A stretch of DNA of 64,000 nucleotides, taken from NCBI GenBank assembly GCA_032622095.1, contig CP136064.1, forward strand, positions 251,660,484-251,724,483, given 5' to 3'. The notes beneath the pieces were generated by a model. It was not told the DNA's origin and did no database searches. It was given only the letters and a program-made list of their open reading frames with translations. Made by a program: the position numbers and the translations under genes. Position 1 is the stretch's first letter, and each line of letters opens with the position of its first letter. Shown in pieces: positions 46,200 through 57,972 of this stretch. This stretch comes from Siphonodentalium dalli. Its lineage: Eukaryota; Mollusca; Scaphopoda; Gadilida; Siphonodentaliidae.

Positions 46200-47050
46200 C
46201 CAAATTCAGCTTCAACGACCATACTAATGGACACATACCCATACGTGTAGACCATGGACCAAGGCCGATATGTGTATGCCATATAGCACTGTACCCAGCC
46301 ATAATCAGGTGTCTGTCTATATATAGGATATGTACCCACCCTTTATACGTGATATATCTACACCAAAGACCCAGGCAAGTTTAAATAGTGCTAATACACA
46401 GGTGACTATAATGATGTATGCATTGGATACAGGTGCCTATATGTACATGGGCACTAAATAAAAGCTACGGAACCGGCGTTATTAGCATTTCATGATTCGC
46501 ATATATGCTGGTAGGCAATGGACTGATCCACTTATATAGGAGACACATGGACCCCATGCCCTACGGGTAATTCATGGACCAAAATGCCTGTGCACGGATC
46601 CACGTCTCTATATGCATACCATATACGTACGTCCGTTTTCAGCCATTCGACCAACGCCCTATAGGATGGAGGTCCCTATCGATTGACCGTGTGCACCACC
46701 ATAGCTTGGCTATGGACCCATGCTCATATAGGTAGGAACTTGAAACGGGCCACTATGGACATCCCATGTATCCAGGCTGATTTAGTTATGACCTTATCCG
46801 ACAGTTATGATCTTATTACCAGACATTTACCCATCCAATGAATGTACATGTTACATGACTATCTAGGTTATAACCACAGCCACGCATACACCATGGACCC
46901 ATATGAACATCACATGTAGTGCAAACACACAGGTGCCTATAGTTATGAACGCATGACATGTACCCAGGTCTATATACGGCAAATCAATAGAACCAGCCCT
47001 AAATAGTATATCATCCGTCCAGGCCCCTTTCTATGACATGGACACAGTAG
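46200..47050. repeat. Degenerate CATGGACCCA satellite, right block
   Basis: The same loose word usage as 40560-41110 (CCATGGACCCA, GGACACATACCCAT, CCATGGACC). No constant period and no coding frame. Confidence 0.55.
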
Positions 47051-47058
47051 TTAAGACA

Positions 47059-47451
47059 CCCTTTACCCAACAAACCGGCCAAAACCGGCCAATTAAAGCT
47101 TCAACAGCCTAAAATATCTTCGGTCTGTCTCAATATAACCATACACATATGGATATCATTGGAACCGGCTCCTTGACCACATTGTGATAGTTACAGTTAT
47201 GCCCTGTGCCAATGCATTCTCTTATATATGCGAGTCGACCATAGGTCGCCTCGCATATATAAGAGAATGCATTGGCCTAAAAAAAATCTTTTTTTTAACA
47301 CTTTTTACCATTTTTTTTTACATTCTTTAACAATTTTATAATTTTTAATGTGTTAAGCCAATGCATTCTCTTATATATGCGAGGCGACCTATGGTCGACT
47401 CGCATATATAAGAGAATGCATTGGCACAGGGCTCTTCTGTTGGGTAAAGGG
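47059..47451 (+). mobile_element. Palindrome-carrying piggyBac-like MITE, copy 4
   Basis: 393 bp with ends CCCTTTACCCAACA and TGTTGGGTAAAGGG. The palindromes are at about 47207-47275 and 47357-47425. Unlike the other copies it is flanked by an 8-bp repeat, TTAAGACA (47051-47058 and 47452-47459), so TTAA does not touch the left end. Confidence 0.88.
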
Positions 47452-47564
47452 TTAAGACACGTCATTGGATGCAGTTCCTTAGTAACTATGGGTTGGTAAT
47501 GGGCCCATGGCTGCCCATGTAAATGGTCATCGGTTTCAAAGGGTAGTTCATGTTTGAAATTATC

Positions 47565-48165
47565 GTTTCTTAATTCAGACTACAAAGAAGCATATTATCA
47601 GCATATATAGCACAGCTGCTTTGAGATTGAAATCATCTTTTTTATTCATCCGTCAAGTAGCAGATTAGCACCATAGCACTGATGTATTTGTGATTCAAAC
47701 TATTTTTTTTATTCATCCGTCAAGTAGCAGAGTAGCACCATAGCACCATTGTTCTTAAGCTTGGAGGTATCTTTTTTATTTATCCACCAAGTTGCAGATT
47801 CGTAGCATAGCACAGCTGTATTTGTGATTGAAACTATGTGTTTTTATTCGTCCATCAAGTAGCAGATTCGTAGCATAGCACTGAGGAATTTGTGATTGAA
47901 AATAACTGTTTTATTCGCCCATCAAGTAGCAGATTAGTAGCATAGCACCATTGCGCTTAAGTTAGAAACTATTGTTTATTAATTCAGATTACTAAGTAGA
48001 AGATTATCTGCATATAGCACAGCTGTATTTGAGATATAAGTATCATCAAGGAGCATAGCACTGATGCATTTAATACTGAAACTATCTTTTTTATTAGTCC
48101 ATCAAGTAGCAGATTAGTAGCATAGCACTGCTGCAATTGAGTCTGAAACGCTCTTTTCTTAATGC
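47565..48165 (+). repeat. ~65-bp minisatellite, locus 2
   Basis: About nine units of the same satellite as 38470-39305. The first unit (GTTTGAAATTATCGTTTCTT, then CAGACTACAAAGAAGCATAT) matches the middle of locus 1 at 38921-38961, so the two loci share unit order as well as unit sequence. Confidence 0.87.
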
Positions 48166-48169
48166 GGAT

Positions 48170-48660
48170 GAACATACTTATAACATTTAAAATAGAAGTA
48201 CAAAAACCTTTTAACCTCGTTTCTTGCCATATCTAATAATTAAACCATGACCAACTCGTTGAAAATGATCGCCGACATGAACGACGATGCATTCTCAGCG
48301 ATGAGGACATTTCCTCATCGCTGAGGAAATAACCTCTTCCATAAATAAAAACCATATTCGCGCAATGCTACACTACACAGTACCAGACTTGATTATGTAT
48401 TAAATAGTGACAAATAGTAAAGCAATAATTAGTTCAAGTTTAACAAACGAGTCTTCCCGCCAACAGGCGAATTTACCGGTAGTGTGCAAATGGTCAATCG
48501 CGTGATTTGGCTAGACCAACAGATATGATTTCTATATATACGGAAGAGGTTTTTTCCTCAGCGAAGCGAAAATGACAGAGTCGTTGAGAATGATCGGCGA
48601 TGATCACACATAGCTCCCAAAACAATACCTGTCAGATGCGTTTAACCAATATGTCCCGAA
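48170..48660. other. Intergenic with small hairpins
   Basis: CTCAGCGATGAGGACATTTC followed by CTCATCGCTGAG forms a short perfect hairpin at 48295-48326. CGTTGAGAATGATCGGCGAT near 48583 repeats CGTTGAAAATGATCGCCGAC near 48258. No gene seen. Confidence 0.5.
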
Positions 48661-48669
48661 ACCAGTTAA

Positions 48670-49189
48670 AGATACGGGCGGCGTTGGCGGTGGGTATGCT
48701 GTTAAAATATTCACCTCCGTCAAAAAACGCCATAAACAGAAAGAATAGTAAAATATAGACAGACCTTGTTCTTATACCAATCATAAATATGGCATAAACA
48801 GTACGTTATTGTCAAATGTTTATCCATTGTTATGTAAACAAAAGAAAAAAACGTTGCAGAACCTGACTTTTGTTTAGATTCGGATATGGTAAACATAAAG
48901 AGCATTGTTTGTTACTGTTTTCCTGATATGGAAATAATAAAGACCGATTATATCATTTGTGTGTGACTAACCAATAGAATTGCGTTGTGTTATTTAAACA
49001 TGAGCAAAACGTCTGTAACACCAGCATGCTCCTGTTTACGTACACACTCGTACGTCTTGACGACAATATACTATTTACGCGCTGATTATGTTTGGCATAT
49101 GAACAAAACTATATATATTTTAATATTCCTTCTGTTGATGGCGATTTGAACAAATACGAATATTTCTGCAATGAACGCCACCCGTGCCT
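48670..49189 (+). mobile_element. Family A MITE, copy 6
   Basis: 520 bp between TTAA 48666-48669 and 49190-49193, same orientation as copies 3-5. The internal ACGCTCTTTA motifs (on the minus strand) are decayed here. Confidence 0.88.
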
Positions 49190-49199
49190 TTAAGCGCCA

Positions 49200-50060
49200 T
49201 TATTTACGCCCATCGGGTGTATACTGGTGGGGAAATTTTAGATCGCCGTGTGTCGCCGAATGCGCCGTGTGTCGGTGGAGCTTTTATAAATAGATAATTG
49301 GTTTTTCCTTTTTCCGGTTGTGACAATTCGCAGTAGATGCCTGTTTGCGGAGGTCTATTTGCGGAGTTCCCCGAATTCGCGGAGATCCCCTAATCTGGTC
49401 GAAATATGTTGATTTTAATGAGGGAACGGGTGCGTATATGTAAATTGATACGTATTTTAAACAAATAACGACACGATCATGATAATATAGTGGTTTGTTC
49501 TATCAATCATATCAAATTCGCTGGAATGATAGTTGCAGTATGTACCTATTATGACTGCATTAATTGCTTTCAATGTTTAGATATCAACAATGGCTGGACC
49601 ACTGTTGAAGATTTTATGGCGGGAACACAATGACTCCGATTTTTGATCCGCATTTAGAGACTTCTGGTGTGGTGTATTAGAAACCTGCAGTAATAAGCCG
49701 TAGTTTTTTTTAATAATTTGAAGGATTAGTTGTTTTAACGGAATTCTGAGGCGGGTGCATTCGTGTAACCAATATATTTAACTTTTTTTTAAGGTTACAT
49801 AAAATATTCATGTAACCAATATATTTAACTTGTTTTATAATAATTTATATTTATGCGTAATAATATAATCTTGAGGGTGTTACCATTTCTGATTATGGTT
49901 TTCTTGTCACGCCATGCCCCTGTAACATGATCGTTCTGTGAGCTAGCGTTCCGGCTCCCATTCCGAATTTATGTCGATTTCATATCGGTGGATCTTCCGG
50001 TCGGAATGTAGCGACTTTCTGCAACACAAAGCTGATTAGTGGACATGATAGCCACAAAAA
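49200..50060. other. Intergenic, nothing recognised
   Basis: A 30-bp imperfect duplication (GTAACCAATATATTTAACTT at 49767 and again at 49814) is the only structure noticed. Confidence 0.45.
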
Positions 50061-50067
50061 TCTAAAT

Positions 50068-50528
50068 GTGACCCGCCATATCAAATCCAGTCGTAAGTCG
50101 GGATTTTTTTTACCCTGTGCCAATGCATTCTCTTATATATGCGAGTCGACCATAGGTCGCCTCGCATATATAAGAGAATGCATCGGCCTAACAATTTTTT
50201 ATCATTTAAAAAAAATAAATGTTTCTTCCAATTTTTAGGACATAAAATAAAAAAACATCCATTACCCTGCAGGGAGCCCCACACATGTATAGAAGCATAT
50301 AGAAGAGTGTCGTCTGCTCATGTTTGTCTGGGGCTCTGTATGGGTGAAATTATAAAATTGTTAAAGAATACAAGAACAAATTATTAAAATTGTAAAAAAT
50401 TGTTAGGCCAATGCATTCTCTTATATATGCGAGGCGACCTATGGTCGACTCGCATATATAAGAGAATGCATTGGCACAGGGTAAAAAAAAAATCCCAACT
50501 TACGACTGGATTTGATATGGCGGGTCAC
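50068..50528. mobile_element. Palindrome-carrying element with GTGACCCGCC ends
   Basis: 461 bp with perfect or near-perfect inverted ends of about 60 bp starting GTGACCCGCCATATCAAATC, flanked by AAAT on both sides (50064-50067 and 50529-50532). Inside are the same two ~69-bp palindromes (about 50119-50187 and 50406-50475) as in the TTAA/CCCTTTACCC elements, but the ends and apparent target differ. Confidence 0.8.
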
Positions 50529-50984
50529 AAATGAGTAAAGGGTCGACTAGAGAGTTGAGTATTAGCTATTGAAATACGTGCCGCTGGATCTCCCGTCTCC
50601 AGTTAATTGAGGATTGTCTGTGAGCTACTCTCAGATTTCTTATATAACTACCAGATAACGGGTCCTTGGAGTAACACAGGACACATACACAAGAACAGAC
50701 GCTATCGGGAAATTACAAACTCGGTGTTTGTTAATCTCATTTGTCTTTGTCAGCATTAGTTTCAAGAGACAAATCCCAATGACGACAAAATGACATTTTA
50801 TCACAGAATCAGAATCACGTAAGGCATTTATTTTACTAATACCATATCCGACTAATTTATTTTAAAATAAACAAATAAAGTGAAAAGAGTAATTTCCTGG
50901 AAGACAATCGGCGTGATGTGCGAGATTGTGTGTTATACACATGTGTACACAGGAGATAAACCTTACTCGTACAGTCAGAGTCAG

Positions 50985-51160
50985 AAGTGGTATATTGAGG
51001 CGCGCCTTTATTGCTATATTGAGCGCGCTTAATTTCGAAAAAGGCGCGATTATATCGCAATAGCAAAATTCTGTCGCGCTTATTATTGCGATATTGAGAG
51101 CAGAATATTTCGATATTAAGCGCGCATTGTCTCAATATTGAGCGCGACATTTCATACAGA
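50985..51160. repeat. GCGCGC / ATATTGAG degenerate repeat
   Basis: Five or six short units such as ATATTGAGCGCGC and ATTGCGATATTGAG, in both orientations, give a CG-rich island in AT-rich DNA. Probably a decayed fold-back element. Confidence 0.6.
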
Positions 51161-51523
51161 CCGATAGTGTTCTATTTATATTGGATAAATACTGTGCATA
51201 TAGTGCACATATAGCATTTACAACTGTAAGCATATACAAATCTAAAACATTGTCTCTATTTATGTCAAAACGGGTAGTTTCAAAATCCATGATGGAAACA
51301 TGTGGATTTGAACCCTTAATGGGAGGGCGAAAAGGCTTGGAGAGCGAAAAGGCTTGGAGTTGTACCCCAACCGATTGATACACAGAGGCCCCTGTTGTTG
51401 TTGTTGGAAGTGATGGATAGAAGAGATAGAGCATCTTTAATATCAACCCTTTCACGCTGACAAAATTATTCCCCGATAGGTATGCGGCAATTATTTCGCT
51501 GACGATACTCGCTAAAATAAATT

Positions 51524-51787
51524 ATGGATAAGACTGATGTATATCGCCGATATGCATATAATACTATTGAAAAAAACATTGATGAAAAAACTATTTTCTT
51601 GAACATCCGAACACCACGATGGAGTGTATACGTCCTTTTAATTTCAACATTCATGATTTCTGACACCGCGGTTGACGAGGGTGATGGCAATATCGTACGT
51701 CATATCGCTAATGACATGACGAACAAGGCTAAGGAGAAATATGAATTTCAGAAAAAAGATAATTTAAACAACCAGACCGGAGCGTAA
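51524..51787 (+). CDS. Candidate small ORF or last exon, unrecognised
   Basis: An 87-codon open frame ending TAA 51785-51787. The second half reads VYVLLISTFMISDTAVDEGD then GNIVRHIANDMTNKAKEKYE and ends NNQTGA. A hydrophobic stretch followed by a charged tail could be a membrane or secreted segment. An AATAAA at 51901-51906 could be the polyadenylation signal. No family is recognised; chance cannot be excluded. Confidence 0.28.
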   Translation: MDKTDVYRRYAYNTIEKNIDEKTIFLNIRTPRWSVYVLLISTFMISDTAVDEGDGNIVRHIANDMTNKAKEKYEFQKKDNLNNQTGA

Positions 51788-51789
51788 AC

Positions 51790-52455
51790 CTTATTTGTCT
51801 GACGTTTTGTAAACCTATCTTTATTCCCTGTAGAATTACAACTCAACGACCACGGCATCATGCTGTCATATCTTGTCGTTCGAATTGTGCGAGAGATTCA
51901 ATAAAGAACCTTTGATTAAATGATAAGACCGAAACGTGATCAATATAATATATTTGCTACCGATATCGATCTTATGTAGGAAGAAACGCTGGGCGGATAC
52001 AGTGGTAATATTAAATGCTTAGAAAACAAACACGACTCCACTGTGATTAATAATGAAGAAGGACAGGTCTAATCAAGCTATCAAGTGTTTGTCTCCGACA
52101 AAGACAGACCAAATAAATTCACATCATATGCTATTTATTTATCTCAAATGTTCATCACTGGACGTGTTATTCTATAATTCTACAGACGAATTGCAAATAA
52201 ATGGGAATCATGTTGACACAATAGAAGCAAGTCGGAGGTTTATCTTCGTTTATGGCGGAGATACTACGAGAGACTGTAGACACACCAAGGCTAGCACCAA
52301 GTTCTCGGCGTCGCTCTCCGTGTCTATACCCGGGGTAGTATTTGTCGACCGCCCCACTGCGAGTGGTAATAGTACCCTAATGGTTACGCTGGTGTAAATA
52401 GGGTTCGGAGTGACATCTAGCGGAGAGAATAAAATAGACACTGGGCCCTGATTGG
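51790..52455. other. Intergenic, one unassigned ORF
   Basis: A 114-codon + strand frame (52053-52397) contains SIPGVVFVDRPTASGNSTLM. A minus frame overlaps it. Neither shows a known motif or splice context. Confidence 0.3.
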
Positions 52456-52461
52456 CCAATA

Positions 52462-54739
52462 TAGTCCAGTGCATTTATGGTTTTACCCAGAACTAATTGC
52501 AACAGAATTATTTTTTGCTGGAATTGGAACATATACCCTCCATAAACAACATACTAAAAATCGGCTAAAATCGGAAAAAGGGAATTTCGTGAAAAATAAT
52601 TGAGAAAATTTGGTCAAATCATCAATTTATGGGTTTTCATGAATGTATATAAAAAATTCAAATTTACAAGTCCTACACATATCATGCCTATTTTGTCGAC
52701 CACATTTTCCTGAATCCAGAACTGGAAACCAATCCCAGATTCCTTAAGTATTTTTCGAGTTGTGTGCCTTCAAAAACGCGAGTTTACCTGATTTCGGAAC
52801 CTTAATTTCGCAGAATGAGCCAAATGCCGTATTATATGGTTAATTATTTAAAAAACTAGAGCAAAATTAATTACTTTTACACTGTTTTAGTAATTTCCTC
52901 ACTAGACAAAACACAAAATATGATTAATATGTGCATCTATGAATAAGGAGAATAAAATATTCTCAAACAAAATGTGTGTTCCATTGTATGGACTTAGCCA
53001 AATTTGCCTTGACACAGAACTCGTGTGATGAAATGCCATATTTGAGGTCATGTAACTCAATAAATTAATATCCATATGCTCTGCTTTTCTCATAACATTT
53101 TGAGAATACTAGATTGAACAAATTGTGAACGAATTTCCAAATACATTGGAGAAGAAAATAAAATTATGGTCCTATGAACTCTTAGTCTAGCCTCTTTTCC
53201 GAAAATGCAATTGTGGGACGTTTTTGTCAATTTTAAAAGGATTTTATGCATAATCAGAAAAATTAACGAAAGTTTATTGTGTAAAATTATGTGAACTGTC
53301 CTCTTAAATCATTTTTTTGTTGAGAAAATAGCATTTCAATGGTTATACCAATGAATTTCACTGGATTTCACTCATCATTGTGGAAACATACTCCAAATTT
53401 GAACGGCAGAAAAATGGGGTAGGGGAAAGCATATCAACAAAATCTTCAAAATTATGCATCTTGAAGCAGAAAACTTTACATTAACAGTTTCTGCTTACAT
53501 TGTTCTTTCATACATAATTTCATATTTCCTTTGTTTATGTTTATTGACAGAGCTATAATATTTTTTGTCATAATTTGGCAGTGAAATGTCAAATTGGCTA
53601 TTTTGAGATTGTTTTATACAACATAACCATAAAATTCTAAATCAACGTCCGATAACGTATTAAGCAGTTTTATAATGCAACAGGAATGTACACAAACTGG
53701 AAGAAAACAACATTGTGTCTGAAATGGCTGTAATTTGGTGATAAGATTGCATTTTGTGATTTTTCCTACCCCTGTACCAACGTTAAAATTTGGAGTCAGT
53801 TTCCTGAAAAATGAAAGAAATCAAGTGAAATACTATGGCATAACCAATGTAAGGCTAATTTTTTATCACTAAATTGTTGTGGGAGGAAAGTTCAAATAAT
53901 TTTACACATTAAAACACCCATTGTTTTTTGTTTTTATGGCCCAAAACCTTTTAGATTGGACAAAAATGCCTCAAACTGGCATCTTTGGAAACAAGCTAAA
54001 ACTAAGTATTCAAAGGGCCATAAGTTGATTTTCTTAAATAATGTCCTGTTAATACCTTTACATTTTGTTCAATCCAACATACTTAAAAGGTTATAAGAAA
54101 AGCATGGCATATGGGTATTAAATTATTGAGTTACATGACCTCAAATATTGCATTTGATCACACACGTTCAGTGTCAGAGGCAAAATTGGCCAGGTCCATA
54201 CAATGGAACACACATTTTGTTTGAGAATATAATCTTCTTCTTAATTATAGATACACATATTAATCATATTTTGTATTTAATCTAGTGAGGAAATTACTAT
54301 AACACTGAAAACTCCCTTCAGTTTACTCTATTTTTTTTAAAATAATTAATCATAAATAAGGCATTTTGGCTCATTCTTCGAAATTGAGGCTCCGAAAATG
54401 GGCCGAAATCAGGTAAACTCGCGTTTTTGAAGGCACACAACTAGAACAATACGTAATGAATCTGGGACTGGTTTTCAGTACTGGGTTCAGGAAATTGAGG
54501 TCGACACAATACACATACCATTTGTAGGATTTGTGAATTTGATTGTTCTTATATGCATCCATGAAAATCCATAAATTGATGATTTGACCAAATTTCCCCA
54601 AATTTATTTCACGAAATTCACCAATTTCCCTTTTTAGTATTTTGTTTATGGAGGGTTTATGTACTTATTCCAGCAAAAAAAAAATCTGTTGCAATTAGTT
54701 CCGGGTGTGGCATTTTTTTCTCATAAATGCACTGGACTA
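52462..54739. mobile_element. 2.28-kb full-length palindromic element
   Basis: TAGTCCAGTGCATTTATG at 52462 is mirrored by CATAAATGCACTGGACTA ending at 54739. The two arms can be followed inwards all the way to a centre near 53600. Matching landmarks include GAATTTCGTGAAA/TTTCACGAAATTC, GAGGTCATGTAACTCAATAA and its inverse near 54122-54141, and GGACGTTTTTGTCAATTTTAAAAGG and its diverged inverse near 53950. Arm identity looks moderate, so it is an old fold-back. No coding frame. The immediate flanks share ATA. Confidence 0.82.
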
Positions 54740-54834
54740 ATAGCCTTGTGTGCTTTTTGCATAAAAAAAATCGTTACACCTCTTCCCTGTGATTTCCCAT
54801 AGGTAAAATAGCCATTGTCACAGGAATTAACCCT

Positions 54835-55100
54835 TTGTAGTGAAGTTTGAATGTTTTGGTGTGGTCTAAAATATGACATTATTTTTTTATGCGGTTCTGA
54901 CACTAGTTACGAAAACACAAGATTTAAAGGCGAATTTCCTGCTAGACGGACATGACTTTTTTGCGTAAAAAGTTTCCCCAAATGTCAATTTTTCAGATTT
55001 AAAGAAAAGTTTGGACCCAAAATTTATATTGCCAACAGTATACGCTAAAACGTTAGCACTGAGGCATATTGAAAACATTTACACCAGTGTAACCTAATGT
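54835..55100 (+). repeat. Diverged relative of repeat family F
   Basis: Follows the right half of the 14.0 and 15.2 kb copies: GAATGTTTTGGTGTG, ATTTTTTTATGC.GTTCTGAC, GATTTAAAGG, ATGACTTTTTTGCG and AGCACTGAGGC, ending CAGTGTAACCTA. It starts soon after the 2.28-kb palindrome. Confidence 0.65.
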
Positions 55101-55559
55101 GGCACCCTGTTTACCATGGTGTGCATCCGTGGTGTATGAGTCCAGGTGGTACTAGGACGACCGTATCAGGTGAGACATCGCCCTGGGGATAGTCCACTTC
55201 GATTCTACATCGCTTCTAGACATCGGTTGAGTTCATTCAATCGGGTAGTCACGCTTCTTCACAATGTATTCACATATGGTGTATATGTCGTCTCACGTTT
55301 CTTTAAATTTCGTCTTGATGATTTTTGAATGGTGGAATCTATGATTGGTTGACTGTTATCGAAATCTGAGTGTTAATGGCTTTCAATCATTAGAAGCAAA
55401 TCATTTCTTATATGGGGTTAAAGTATATCAAACCACAAAAACACTACTCTTTTTCGCATTACTCGTTCATAGCTAAAACAAAGCGTTTTGAACAAACCCA
55501 TGTATGATATCATGGTAAATCTCGCCATTCATCTTCCAAACTCCCTGAATTTTAGGCTT

Positions 55560-55990
55560 TTCTTCGTAACCGAGATTGGAATACAGATAATAATAATAAT
55601 AATAAAAAGTTTTTATATAGCGCTTTATCCCAGATGGCCCAGAGCGCTTACATTCCTACTAGTACACTGCCCTCTATCACACGTGATATACATACATCTA
55701 TACACACCACATACCAATATAAACATACATCAAAATAATTAAACAACATCTGAGGTAACTTCCCCATAGTGAGCACAGAATAATTCACTCTTTAACAAAG
55801 TTTTGAATTCGGTCAGAGAGTTTGCAAATCTTGTGTCGTGTCTCAGTGAGTTCCAAACATTTGGCGCATACGAATCAAATGCTCTATCGCCATAAGTTTT
55901 CAAATTTTTTGATGGAATATCCATTAGATATCCATCCAGATGAACCCGACATCCGCAGCACAAACACACTGCACTATTCTTTATAGACAC
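55560..55990 (-). pseudogene. LINE 3' end: ORF2 C terminus and tail
   Basis: The minus frame 55990-55739 contains LKTYGDRAFDSYAPNVWNSL followed by RHDTRFANSLTEFKTLLKSE, the YG.RAF...AP..WNSL box found near the C terminus of CR1/L2-type ORF2 proteins. Downstream on the minus strand lies a stem-loop-like AGCGCTCTGGGCCATCTGGG, then AAAGCGCT, and a terminal (TTA)n run (55590-55603 on +), the microsatellite tail usual for such LINEs. Strongly 5'-truncated. Confidence 0.75.
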
Positions 55991-56158
55991 TTTGTGCTAT
56001 ATCTGCTATCTATTCGAGCGCACCAGATACTTCCTTTCTGACTAGGTCACCGGCTGGGTACTAGTATGTGGTTTCTATATTAAGTGTGGGTTTTCCAGCC
56101 AAAATGACGGAAAACACATCGGCGTCCCTATGTTCGTACTATACAGCTGGATCAGTAA

Positions 56159-57010
56159 CCGCCGAACACCGGGCGCTGACAGAGAGCCAGTGGTATTCCT
56201 AAACCCATAGTCATCGAACGGACAACATGCCGCCGAACACCGGGCGCTGACAGAGAGCCAGTGGTATTCCTAAACCCATATTCATCAAACGGACAACATG
56301 CCGCCGAACACCGGGCGCTGACAGAGAGCCAGTGGTATTCCTAAACCCATATTCATCAAACGGACAACATGCCGCCGAACACCGGGCGCTGACAGAGAGC
56401 CAGTGGTATTCCTAAACCCATATTCATCAAACGGACAACATGCCGCCGAACACCGGGCGCTGACAGAGAGCCAGTGGTATTCCTAAACCCATATTCATCA
56501 AACGGACAACATGCCGCCGAACACCGGGCGCTGACAGAGAGCCAGTGGTATTCCTAAACCCACATTCATCAAACGGACAACATGCCGCCGAACACCGGGC
56601 GCTGACAGAGAGCCAGTGGTATTCCTAAACCCATATTCATCAAACGGACAACATGCCGCCGAACACAGGGCGCTGACAGAGAGCCAGTGGTATTCCTAAA
56701 CCCATATTCATCAAACGGACAACATGCCGCCGAACACCGGGCGCTGACAGAGAGCCAGTGGTATTCCTAAACCCATATTCATCAAACGGACAACATGCCG
56801 CCGAACACAGGGTGCTGACAGAGAGCCAGTGGTATTCCTAAACCCATATTCTTCAAACGGACAACATGCCGCCGAACACCGGGCGCTGACAGAGAGCCAG
56901 TGGTATTCCTAAACCCATATTCATCAAACGGACAACATGCCGCCGAACACAGGGCGCTTACAGAGAGCCATTGCTATTCCTAAACCCATATCCATCAAAC
57001 GGACAACATG
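56159..57010 (+). repeat. 71-bp satellite, 12 units
   Basis: Twelve head-to-tail units of 71 bp starting CCGCCGAACACCGGGCGCTG, then ACAGAGAGCCAGTGGTATTC. Units differ by one to a few bases (for example ACACAGGGC in some, TTGCTATTCC in the last). High homogeneity implies recent amplification. It is not coding in a consistent frame, since 71 is not a multiple of 3. Confidence 0.95.
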
Positions 57011-57014
57011 CCGC

Positions 57015-57960
57015 CGGACAAAGAAAAGCTAGAGACAAAGTCTTCGGTGTGTCAAGAAAATACATAAGTTATTAAAGATAAATGGTCGTCATCGGTAATA
57101 TATAGGTAACAAGGAGCGTCTATCACCCCAAGGACAAAGATCCGGGAATTTTGCCGGCTGTTAGATGAGTATCTGCCATGTTGGATCACATTTATTCCCA
57201 ATGATAATCATTATGTTTCGTGAGTGAGCTACTTCCCAACATATATTTAGTCGATGATGAATGCATTTAATATGTTCAATGACATTCCATGCTTCAGCCG
57301 ACAACACACACGCTATTTGTTTCTAAATGTGGATAGCTTTGGATACATTATTATACAAACTAACAATGGGTCCGCCGCGACGATCCCGTTAGCTGGTGTG
57401 ACGTCAAATGGGTACTGTACGCCATTTTCAATAAATTCCCGGTAATAACAACGATCTAATATCGATAATATAGACAAATAAGTTTGAGTAGCATATGCAT
57501 TCTGTAAACGTTCAGGTTGATAGGTTTTCTTAAATTAAAGTTAATAATTTGATATCAATAACGTATTTCCGTGTACAAGACAATTAAATTAATAGACAGA
57601 TAGTGGACTGGGCAACGCGTGGCACACATGATCGTGTAAAAAAATATATTGATACCGGGCGGAAACTCAAGCCACTCACTGACAAGTGACTATACAATAA
57701 CTTAAATGAGTATATGGGACTAGAATGCATATAATATAACATTTATTTGATATATGTTCTTGGAAACTGTACAACAATTACACTCGACAACAACAATTTG
57801 TATTTTCGCATTCCGGCTAATCTGTCATTACTTCGTACTCAACAGACTTTCAAATAATGGAAATGTGGTTACCTTAACCCACAACAACATTTGAGTACAG
57901 TATCCCTTTAAGTTTGCACTTCACCGTCTGATGCCAAATTAGTCAGAATTTCCTAACCAA
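57015..57960. other. Intergenic, nothing recognised
   Basis: A + strand frame at 57254-57445 has no known motif. No tandem or inverted repeats noticed. Confidence 0.4.
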
Positions 57961-57972
57961 TTTCCCACTTAC

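Noticed and set aside
51300-51320. tRNA-like B box (GATTTGAACCC)
   Set aside because: There is no matching A box or cloverleaf nearby. No tRNA, rRNA or snRNA gene could be supported anywhere in the window.
56159-57010. CRISPR-like array
   Set aside because: The units are contiguous with no variable spacers, and the window is clearly eukaryotic. It is a satellite.
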